Assembly: GCA_015522765.1 (NCBI GenBank)
Contig: WALR01000151.1
Coordinates: 1 to 5,413, forward strand
Origin: Candidatus Woesearchaeota archaeon
GTDB lineage: Archaea > Nanobdellota > Nanobdellia > Woesearchaeales > WALR01
DNA: 5,413 nucleotides
Direction of reading: 5' to 3'
Part shown: piece by piece, positions 1 to 5,399 of the stretch
Numbering within the stretch: position 1 is the first letter of the stretch
How the letters are laid out: every line of letters begins with the position of its first letter
The notes under the pieces: model-generated
Databases searched by the model: none
Told to the model about the DNA's origin: nothing
What the model saw: only the letters and a program-made list of their open reading frames with translations
Translations under genes and position numbers: made by a program

Positions 1-53
1 CTTGTATATATCTGCGAAATTCTTTGGAGATAACACATTTTAAAAAGAAAAAA

Positions 54-68
54 CGAAATATTTAAATA
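54..68 (+). promoter_or_regulatory. Archaeal promoter (BRE + TATA box) of hsp20
   Basis: A purine-rich BRE-like CGAAA (54-58) is followed by the TATA-box-like TTTAAATA (61-68). An archaeal start site about 26 bases from the box centre would fall near 90-91, giving a leader of roughly 35 bases before the ATG at 126. This is the only good box before the hsp20-cdc48 pair, so it probably drives both genes. The assignment rests on motif and spacing only. Confidence 0.7.
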
Positions 69-69
69 G

Positions 70-112
70 TAGTTGATGTATTATACCCTTTAGTTGATTT
101 AAAATGAACTAA
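70..112. promoter_or_regulatory. Candidate operator: repeated TAGTT half-sites and dyad at the hsp20 start site
   Basis: TAGTTGAT occurs twice as a perfect direct repeat (70-77 and 91-98), offset by 21 bases, about two helical turns. The second copy also forms an inverted repeat with a downstream site: TTAGTT (90-95), 11 bases, AACTAA (107-112). The first copy lies between the TATA box and the predicted start site; the dyad starts at the start site. Archaeal heat-shock repressors such as Phr bind in this zone, but the sequence is not a known Phr or HSR1 consensus. As RNA, the dyad would be a hairpin reaching the first Gs of the ribosome binding site. Confidence 0.4.
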
Positions 113-120
113 GGAGGTGA
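111..120 (+). promoter_or_regulatory. Strong Shine-Dalgarno site that decides the hsp20 start
   Basis: AAGGAGGTGA matches the complement of the archaeal 16S 3' end over a long stretch. An in-frame GTG at 117-119 lies inside this element and cannot be the start if the element binds the ribosome. The ATG at 126 follows after 5 bases, a normal spacing. Confidence 0.85.
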
Positions 121-125
121 TAAAA

Positions 126-605
126 ATGAATTCGGGATGGGACATATGGAGTGAGATAGAAAATATGCAGCAGGAGTTTAACACCCTGTTCGAGAGGTTC
201 TTCGGAAGCGAGACCAACACTCAGAAATCCAGGAGACTGCTGCCGGGTAAGACAGCAGAGACAGCACTGTCAGAGTACAGGGAGCCGCTTACAGATGTAT
301 GGGAGACAGACAATGATGTGGTGGCGACGATAGAACTCCCAGGTGTTTCCAAAGAGGACATAAACCTTAATGTGACCGACAACAGGGTCGAGGTAAAGGT
401 AGAGAAGAAAGAGGAGAAAAAGGAGAAGAAGAAGGGGCTTTACAGGCTGGAGAGGTCATACAGGGGCTTCTACAGGGCGTTCCCCCTTCCGTCAGAGGTA
501 AAGGCGGATGAGGCAAAGGCAACATACAAGAACGGCGTCCTGGAGATAACAATTCCCAAAAAGCAGCCGAGCCAGGGAAAACAAAAGAGGGTGCCGATTG
601 AGTAA
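126..605 (+). CDS. hsp20: Small heat-shock protein, Hsp20/alpha-crystallin family
   Basis: This is an ATP-independent cytosolic holdase of 159 residues that binds unfolding proteins and keeps them available for refolding or degradation. A short hydrophobic N-terminal arm (1-30, with Trp, Phe and Leu) precedes a polar linker and the alpha-crystallin domain at about 53-145. That domain begins with the family-typical DVWETDNDVVATIELPGV and ends with the GVLEI strand (137-141). The C-terminal VPI (156-158) is the I/V-x-I/V motif that docks into a neighbouring subunit to build the oligomer. The loop at 91-103 is almost pure Lys/Glu. The length is normal. The start at 126 is chosen because an upstream GTG (117) lies inside the Shine-Dalgarno element. 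The next gene is a Cdc48 ATPase 41 bases downstream on the same strand, consistent with a shared quality-control unit. Family assignment is firm; client range is unknown. Confidence 0.97.
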   Translation: MNSGWDIWSEIENMQQEFNTLFERFFGSETNTQKSRRLLPGKTAETALSEYREPLTDVWETDNDVVATIELPGVSKEDINLNVTDNRVEVKVEKKEEKKEKKKGLYRLERSYRGFYRAFPLPSEVKADEAKATYKNGVLEITIPKKQPSQGKQKRVPIE

Positions 606-612
606 TGGCATC

Positions 613-630
613 CTTCTTTTTAATTTTTTA
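613..630 (+). terminator. T-rich tract between hsp20 and cdc48, possible partial terminator
   Basis: Two T runs (five Ts ending at 621 and six at 624-629) lie just after the hsp20 stop. Archaeal RNA polymerase can terminate at oligo-T without a hairpin. No separate BRE/TATA with proper spacing is obvious before cdc48, so if this tract acts at all it is likely leaky. It could set a higher hsp20 than cdc48 transcript level. Confidence 0.35.
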
Positions 631-631
631 T

Positions 632-640
632 AGGAGGTGG
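632..640 (+). promoter_or_regulatory. Shine-Dalgarno site of cdc48
   Basis: AGGAGGTGG lies 6 bases before the ATG at 647. It fixes the start of the ATPase and matches the ribosome binding site style of the other genes in the window. Confidence 0.85.
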
Positions 641-646
641 ATTTAA

Positions 647-2803
647 ATGACTGATAAAAATAAGAATCAAACTGAAAGGAACAGCGGAGAAACGCTCACT
701 GTCGCAGAAGCCATTCAGATGGATGTCGGCAGGGGTGTTGTCAGAATGAGCTCTGAGTATCTCTCAAGGCTCGGAATCAGTTCAGGCGACATAGTTGTTA
801 TAAAAGGCGTATCAGAGTGCCCGGCAATCGTCTGGAGGGCGAGAGCTGAAGACGAGGGCTTAGACATAATCCGAATGGACGGTCTTGTAAGATACAACGC
901 CGGGGTTTCTCTCGGCGATAAAGTAGTTGTGCGAAAGGCAGAGGTAAAGGAGGCAAAGAAGATAATCCTCTCACCATTAGAAGAGGTTTCATTCACCTCT
1001 GATCCCACTCATTTCTTTCACGAGAAGCTGTTGTCGAGGGCTTTGAAGAAGGATATGAAGATAGCCATTGATGTTCTCGGCACAACCCTCTACTATCTCG
1101 TTACTCTGAGCTCTCCAAAGGGCATTGTAAAGGTCACTCCTGAAACCGAGCTTGTAATCTCGGAGAATGTCGTTAAGGAGGAGCAGCTCAAGGGTCCCAA
1201 TGTTAACTATGAGGACATAGGCGGGCTGAAGCAGGAGATTGAGCAGATAAGAGAGATGATAGAGCTTCCCATGAAGCACCCGGAGGTCTTCGAGCGCCTC
1301 GGCGTAGGCGTGCCTAAGGGGCTCTTGCTGACGGGTCCTCCTGGTACAGGGAAAACCCTGCTTGCAAAGGCGGTTGCCTCAGAGACAGAATCGGCATTTT
1401 ACTCCATTGCAGGTCCTGAGATTATGAGCAAGTTCTACGGCGAGTCTGAAAAGCAGCTCAGGGACATATTTGAGGAGGCGGAAAAAAACGCTCCAAGCAT
1501 AATATTCATAGACGAGATAGACGCAATCTCTCCCAAAAGAGAGGAAACACATGGAGAGGTCGAGAAGAGGGTTGTAGCCCAGCTGCTCACCCTAATGGAC
1601 GGGCTTAAATCAAGGGGGAATGTCGTGGTTATAGGCGCGACAAATATCCCTGACTCGATAGACCCGGCCTTAAGGCGGCCGGGCAGGTTTGACAGGGAGA
1701 TAAGGATAGGCACCCCCACAAGAGAGGCGCGTAAAGAGATACTTCAGATTCACACGAGGGGAATGCCTCTTGGTGAGGATGTTGACCTTGACAGGCTTGC
1801 CGAGCTTACAGTTGGCTACACAGGCGCAGACCTGAATATTCTCTGCAAGGAGGCAGCCCTGAAGTCCCTTAAGACCTTCATCCCGAGTCTGAGCAAGTAC
1901 GATGAGAGGGTTCCCACAAATGTGCTCGAGAAGATTGTTGTCAGGATGGAGCATTTTCTTGAGGCACTGAGAAAAATCGAGCCCAGCGCTATGCGTGAGA
2001 TTATGATAACAAAGCCGAATGTAAAATGGGATGACATAGGGGGGCTTAAGGGCGTTAAGGAGCAGCTCAAGGAGGCGATAATCTGGCCCCTCACCGATCC
2101 TAAGCTCTTTAAAGAGGCGGGCATAAAGCCGCCAAAGGGAATTCTTCTCTACGGGCCTCCGGGCTGTGGAAAGACCCTGATTGCAAAGGCAATAGCAAAC
2201 GAGGCAAATGCCAACTTCATCTCTGTGAAGGGCCCTGAGCTCATAAGCAAATGGGTCGGCGAGTCAGAGAAGCACATAAGGGATGTGTTTAAGCGGGCAA
2301 GACAGCTGGCGCCAAGCGTGATATTCTTTGACGAGTTTGACAGTATAAGCAAGGTGAGGGGGATGAGCCTGACAGACTCTACAGAGAGAGTGGTTAACCA
2401 GCTTCTCACAGAGCTTGACGGGATAGAGTCCCTTGATAATGTGATGGTTATTGCGGCGACAAACAGGCCCGAGCTTATCGATTCAGGCCTTCTCAGGGCA
2501 GGCAGGATTGACACAAAGGTGGAGATTCCCCTTCCCGACGCAGAATCCAGGAAGGAGATATTCACTATTCATACAAGAAAGATGCCACTCTCAAGGGATT
2601 TCGACCTTGAGAAACTCACAGCATTAACAGAGAATATGAGCGGTGCAGATATAGCCGCGATATGCAGGGAGGCAGGCATGTCTGCAGTCAGGGATGTTAA
2701 AGAGGGAAGGATGAAGAAACCGCAGGTTTCAATGGGGCACTTTGAGAGGGCTGTTGAGAAGGTAAAGGATATGAGTGAGATAAAGAAAGATAGCAGCCAT
2801 TAA
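647..2803 (+). CDS. cdc48: Cdc48/p97-type AAA+ unfoldase (VAT family)
   Basis: This 718-residue ATPase should form a hexamer that threads substrate proteins through a central pore for degradation or disassembly. The VAT-type N domain spans about 15-185 (double-psi barrel, then a smaller beta domain). D1 has Walker A GPPGTGKT (230-237), pore loop KFYG (262-265), Walker B IIFIDE (285-290), sensor ATN (331-333) and arginine fingers R344/R347. D2 has GPPGCGKT (503-510), pore loop KWVG (535-538), VIFFDE (558-563), ATN (604-606) and R617/R620. Both rings therefore look catalytically complete. Oddities: the D2 finger region reads LLRAGRID where LLRPGRFD is usual, and the C-terminus (KKDSSH) lacks the HbYX-like proteasome-docking tail seen in many archaeal homologues. 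It follows hsp20 and probably shares its promoter. Its stop codon directly abuts the stop of the convergent CBS gene. Confidence 0.98.
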   Translation: MTDKNKNQTERNSGETLTVAEAIQMDVGRGVVRMSSEYLSRLGISSGDIVVIKGVSECPAIVWRARAEDEGLDIIRMDGLVRYNAGVSLGDKVVVRKAEVKEAKKIILSPLEEVSFTSDPTHFFHEKLLSRALKKDMKIAIDVLGTTLYYLVTLSSPKGIVKVTPETELVISENVVKEEQLKGPNVNYEDIGGLKQEIEQIREMIELPMKHPEVFERLGVGVPKGLLLTGPPGTGKTLLAKAVASETESAFYSIAGPEIMSKFYGESEKQLRDIFEEAEKNAPSIIFIDEIDAISPKREETHGEVEKRVVAQLLTLMDGLKSRGNVVVIGATNIPDSIDPALRRPGRFDREIRIGTPTREARKEILQIHTRGMPLGEDVDLDRLAELTVGYTGADLNILCKEAALKSLKTFIPSLSKYDERVPTNVLEKIVVRMEHFLEALRKIEPSAMREIMITKPNVKWDDIGGLKGVKEQLKEAIIWPLTDPKLFKEAGIKPPKGILLYGPPGCGKTLIAKAIANEANANFISVKGPELISKWVGESEKHIRDVFKRARQLAPSVIFFDEFDSISKVRGMSLTDSTERVVNQLLTELDGIESLDNVMVIAATNRPELIDSGLLRAGRIDTKVEIPLPDAESRKEIFTIHTRKMPLSRDFDLEKLTALTENMSGADIAAICREAGMSAVRDVKEGRMKKPQVSMGHFERAVEKVKDMSEIKKDSSH

Positions 2804-3361
2804 TCAGCCCGCATGCGTCATCTCGTACTTGCATTTAGGGCACACCATAACCCCATCGACCTCGCTTAGCATTCTAGAGTATTCCCCGCATAGCTGGCAT
2901 ATCCCCTCTGAGGGTGATGCAAGTGGCTTCTGCTCCTCTTCTCTCAGCTCGAACTTTTCAACCAATAGGCTGAACAGCTCAGGCTCTATCTTTAGGACAT
3001 CCTTCAGTGTGAGTAGCCCTACCATCCCCCCCTTATCGTCGACTACAGGGAGGTGCCTTATGTTGTTGTCCCTCATTGTGAGAAGCGCCTCAAATACATC
3101 CTTATCCGGGCTGACGGTTATTATGTTCTTCTCCATGACATCATCCATTCTCGTCTTCTTTGGGTTCAGCCCCTTGGCAACCACCTCCCTGACGATGTCC
3201 TGCTCTGTTATTATCCCCTCTGCTATGCCCCTCTCTGAGGCGATGAGACTGCCGACATGGTTCTCCTTCATAATCTCTGCGCATTTCTCTATTGTAGTGG
3301 ACGGGGAAACAACCACAGGCTTCCTCGTCATCGCGTCCGCGACCTTATATCCGCTTTTCAC
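2804..3361 (-). CDS. Tandem CBS-domain protein with C-terminal zinc ribbon
   Basis: This 185-residue cytosolic protein has two CBS motifs that should form one Bateman module, a fold that commonly binds AMP, ATP, SAM or related ligands and controls a partner. CBS1 (about 6-62) contains GIITEQDIVREV (49-60) and CBS2 (about 75-133) contains IRHLPVVDD (101-109) and GLLTLKDVLKI. The Thr and Asp that often contact ribose and phosphate are present in both (T52/D55 and T118/D121). A zinc ribbon follows, with CxxC at 155-158 and CPKC at 174-177. I start it at the GTG at 3361 because a GTG nine bases upstream (3370) lies inside the ribosome binding site; the longer form would have 188 residues. It lies just downstream of the nucleotidyltransferase gene on the same strand with no evident promoter of its own, so co-transcription is likely. 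Ligand and partner cannot be read from the sequence. Confidence 0.93.
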   Translation of the reverse strand: MKSGYKVADAMTRKPVVVSPSTTIEKCAEIMKENHVGSLIASERGIAEGIITEQDIVREVVAKGLNPKKTRMDDVMEKNIITVSPDKDVFEALLTMRDNNIRHLPVVDDKGGMVGLLTLKDVLKIEPELFSLLVEKFELREEEQKPLASPSEGICQLCGEYSRMLSEVDGVMVCPKCKYEMTHAG

Positions 3362-3366
3362 AGCCC

Positions 3367-3375
3367 TCACCCCTC
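3367..3375 (-). promoter_or_regulatory. Shine-Dalgarno site that decides the CBS-gene start
   Basis: On the minus strand GAGGGGTGA runs from 3375 to 3367. Its GGTGA overlaps the upstream GTG codon (3370-3368) and leaves 5 bases to the GTG at 3361. This is the same spacing as in hsp20, so the downstream GTG is the better start. Confidence 0.65.
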
Positions 3376-3391
3376 ATTGACTTTATCTCAT

Positions 3392-3415
3392 AATCATACT
3401 ATCCAATCATACTAT
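3392..3415. repeat. 11-bp tandem direct repeat across the 3' end of the nucleotidyltransferase gene
   Basis: AATCATACTAT occurs perfectly at 3392-3402 and 3405-3415, separated by CC (13-base period). The right-hand copy contains the TGA stop of the minus-strand nucleotidyltransferase gene (3409-3407) and its last codons. The left-hand copy is in the gap before the CBS gene. It looks like a small tandem duplication; a protein-binding role is possible but unsupported. Confidence 0.7.
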
Positions 3416-5251
3416 TATTTCTATCTCGCCGCCTAAAATTTCCTTAAGGCTCTTCATGAGTTCTTCTGTTATTGAAACAGGTTTCTTCGCCCTCTCAAAA
3501 GAGTCTACTGCCTTATCCATCTCTGCTACGCTCGACTTGGAAACACCCTCAAGCCTGTTTTTTTCCGAGAGTCTTGCCTTCTGAACGAGGACTATCTTCC
3601 CCTCCTTGTAATGCACGATATAAACATCCTTCTCCATGAATAAAATTTCATAATAGCCCTCTTCCCTTTTTATCCTTATCTTGACTTTCTCCAGCTCCTG
3701 CCCCTTTCTTCTCTGAAGGTATTCCACAAGAAATCTTATAAGCTCCTTTGAGCTTTTTTTGACGCTCTCTATCTCCTGCTTTGTGAGCTTCTTGTTGTTG
3801 TAATCAAGCTTTCCCTTCTCCACCTTTTTTAGCAGTCTGAGATACTTCTCGCCCACTTTGCCCTTTGTAACAAGCTCCTTCTCGAAGAGGGACACCATCT
3901 CCTTATCGCTCACCTTCTTTATTCCCTCAAGCTTCATGACATCCCTTATGATTGTCACAACGGACTCATACAATGAATTCACATCCTCCTCCTCTTTTAT
4001 CCTCTCTATCTGGGTGAACAGTCTCTTTATCCTCTTCAGGAATTTCTCCCCGTTCTTAAGGAGTACATCTATGTCTTTTCCGGACACCTCTTTTATATCC
4101 CCGTGCTCTATCGCCTTCCTCAGTTCTATGTTCTTTCTGAGGATGTCTATATACTCCTTCTCCAGGAGCTTCTCCTTTCTGACAAAGATGTCGTTCATCA
4201 TCTCGGGTGTCTCCCTGGGCGTTGGCGGTGATACTCCGTAGAGCATGAGTGCCGCCTGACTCGGCGTCAGTATGGCATAATAAATATCCTCCATCCCCAT
4301 CTCCTTAAGCTTCGCCTTAACCCTTTCTATCATCTGATCTCCAGAGGCCATGAACATATCAATTGCCTCCTGGCTTGGCTTTATCCTGCCCATCTTGAGC
4401 AGCTGCTTCCAGGGCATGAACATCCCCCTGTCATAGAAGGGCACGCCATCCCTGAGAAGGGTGAATATTACTGGGTTTGCCTCCTTCAGGCTGTCCCAGA
4501 ATTCAGTAAGGATGTACACCTGTATGTTGAGCTTGTTCCTTATCCCTGTTACCTCTCCTGCTTCAATCCCCATTCCTATTATTATTGCTCTCAGCTTGTC
4601 CTTGAGCTCAGCCCTCGTCATCTTCTTGACATCGGTGTCATCTATTACTACCCACACATCTATGTCGCTGCTCTTAGTCGCCCTTCCCTGGACAAGACTT
4701 CCGGCGAGAACATAACTCACTATGTACTTCTCGAACTTCTTCAGAATCATGCTTTTATGGATTTCAGCTATCTTGATTGCAGAGAGCATGCCCTTCTCAT
4801 AAATAGGCGCGCTCATCGCTATGAGCTGCAGTATATCGTACTTGCTGTCATAGCAGTCCTGCCATAGCTCTGAGAGTATGACATCCCTCACAACTATGTT
4901 CTCGTCAATCTCCTTAGCGAAGTTTGAGAGTATAAGGCTGAGTTTCTCCTTTAATTCCTGTTTATTCATCTTCTTGCTGTCTGAGTCGTCAACCAGAACG
5001 AGAACATTTATTTTCTCCTTGTCAACACTTCCATCCTCTTTCTTTGTGGGCGGCAGAAGCGCTACCCCGATGATGTAATCACCAAATTTCTCGACTATCT
5101 TCTTCTGGAACTTCTCCAGCTTTTCCTTTATCTCCTTGAGCTTGTTCTGCGCCTCCTTGGGCAGCTTATTAAATGCCTTCTCGCCCTCAGAGACCGCCTT
5201 TTTCTCTTTGGGAACTGCTGCCTTTGAATTTGACTTTTTTTCTTTCTTCAT
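3407..5251 (-). CDS. Double nucleotidyltransferase (MNT-type) protein with HEPN-like helical domains
   Basis: This 614-residue cytosolic protein starts with a Lys-rich, probably disordered tail (1-25) and a charged helix (26-55). Two nucleotidyltransferase-fold copies follow. NT1 (about 50-155) is degenerate: K80 and N82 replace the metal-binding aspartates. NT2 (about 167-278) carries the full GSX10DXD signature (G184, S185, D196, D198). The copies share the pattern after the active strand (VLVDDSD versus VVIDDTD), ILSELW/ILTEFW, and YEKGM/YDRGM. A helical region at 292-417 contains LRKAIEHGD, that is R378-x4-H383, the motif of HEPN ribonucleases. A second helical region (424-514) follows the same pattern but lacks R and H. 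The last 95 residues form a beta-rich then helical domain I do not recognise. The start has a GGGGGT ribosome binding site 7 bases upstream. The NT2 call is firm; HEPN is a by-eye inference, and a KNTase_C-like helical domain is the alternative. The substrate is unknown. Confidence 0.88.
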   Translation of the reverse strand: MKKEKKSNSKAAVPKEKKAVSEGEKAFNKLPKEAQNKLKEIKEKLEKFQKKIVEKFGDYIIGVALLPPTKKEDGSVDKEKINVLVLVDDSDSKKMNKQELKEKLSLILSNFAKEIDENIVVRDVILSELWQDCYDSKYDILQLIAMSAPIYEKGMLSAIKIAEIHKSMILKKFEKYIVSYVLAGSLVQGRATKSSDIDVWVVIDDTDVKKMTRAELKDKLRAIIIGMGIEAGEVTGIRNKLNIQVYILTEFWDSLKEANPVIFTLLRDGVPFYDRGMFMPWKQLLKMGRIKPSQEAIDMFMASGDQMIERVKAKLKEMGMEDIYYAILTPSQAALMLYGVSPPTPRETPEMMNDIFVRKEKLLEKEYIDILRKNIELRKAIEHGDIKEVSGKDIDVLLKNGEKFLKRIKRLFTQIERIKEEEDVNSLYESVVTIIRDVMKLEGIKKVSDKEMVSLFEKELVTKGKVGEKYLRLLKKVEKGKLDYNNKKLTKQEIESVKKSSKELIRFLVEYLQRRKGQELEKVKIRIKREEGYYEILFMEKDVYIVHYKEGKIVLVQKARLSEKNRLEGVSKSSVAEMDKAVDSFERAKKPVSITEELMKSLKEILGGEIEIIV

Positions 5252-5258
5252 TATTAGT

Positions 5259-5264
5259 ACCCCC
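5259..5264 (-). promoter_or_regulatory. Shine-Dalgarno site of the nucleotidyltransferase gene
   Basis: GGGGGT on the minus strand matches GGAGGT with one mismatch. It stands 7 bases before the ATG at 5251, the same offset as GGT to ATG in hsp20. This supports the assigned start. Confidence 0.65.
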
Positions 5265-5282
5265 TTGTAATCTTAATTAATT

Positions 5283-5301
5283 CCAGTAAGCTGATACTGA
5301 A
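5283..5301. promoter_or_regulatory. Imperfect dyad at the predicted start site of the nucleotidyltransferase gene
   Basis: On the minus strand CAGTA (5299-5295) and TACTG (5288-5284) form an inverted repeat with a 6-base spacer, extended by a G-T and a T-A pair as RNA. It covers the start site predicted from the TATA box (about 5295). It could be an operator or a leader hairpin. The arms are short, so chance is not excluded. Confidence 0.3.
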
Positions 5302-5315
5302 TTAGATTTGAATGA

Positions 5316-5330
5316 TATTTATAAATGTTT
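5316..5330 (-). promoter_or_regulatory. Archaeal promoter of the nucleotidyltransferase-CBS gene pair
   Basis: Read leftward, an A-rich BRE-like stretch (5330-5327) precedes TTTATAAATA (5325-5316). The predicted transcript start near 5295 gives a leader of about 44 bases containing the ribosome binding site. It is the only good minus-strand box before this pair of genes. Confidence 0.65.
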
Positions 5331-5335
5331 CTTAT

Positions 5336-5351
5336 TGCATTTAGTGCATTT
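5336..5351. repeat. Short direct repeat TGCATTT between the divergent promoters
   Basis: TGCATTT occurs at 5336-5342 and 5345-5351, a 9-base offset. It lies between the leftward TATA box (5325-5316) and the rightward one (5371-5378), a place where a regulator could affect either promoter. No known consensus was recognised. Confidence 0.3.
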
Positions 5352-5365
5352 GTCCTGAAGAACAA

Positions 5366-5378
5366 CAAAATTTATATA
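5366..5378 (+). promoter_or_regulatory. Rightward archaeal promoter at the right edge
   Basis: CAAAA (5366-5370, BRE-like) is directly followed by TTTATATA (5371-5378). The expected start site about 26 bases from the box centre is 5400-5401, which coincides with an ATG at 5400. This promoter is divergent to the nucleotidyltransferase promoter. Confidence 0.55.
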
Positions 5379-5399
5379 CCGATAAGAGAATAATTATTC

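Noticed and set aside
1..65. Possible gene ends on the plus strand (frames closing at 33, 43 and 65) or a leaderless minus-strand gene starting at 38 under the shared TTTAAATA box
   Set aside because: All these frames are under 25 codons within the window and conflict with each other; the minus-strand BRE is poor. Without sequence to the left none can be chosen.
117..125. GTG start for hsp20 giving three extra residues
   Set aside because: The codon is inside the Shine-Dalgarno element; ATG 126 fits the spacing.
2149..2565. 138-codon open frame on the minus strand inside cdc48
   Set aside because: It lies opposite the D2 ATPase domain, has Ser/Leu-rich low-information composition and no recognisable motif; it is a shadow of the coding strand.
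2810..2817. Palindrome CGCATGCG as a bidirectional terminator
   Set aside because: Eight bases with no loop or T tract do not make a terminator, and it lies within the last codons of the CBS gene.
2829..3380. 183-codon open frame on the plus strand over the CBS gene
   Set aside because: It is Ser/Thr-rich and antisense to clear CBS and zinc-ribbon motifs, with no ribosome binding site; it is a shadow.
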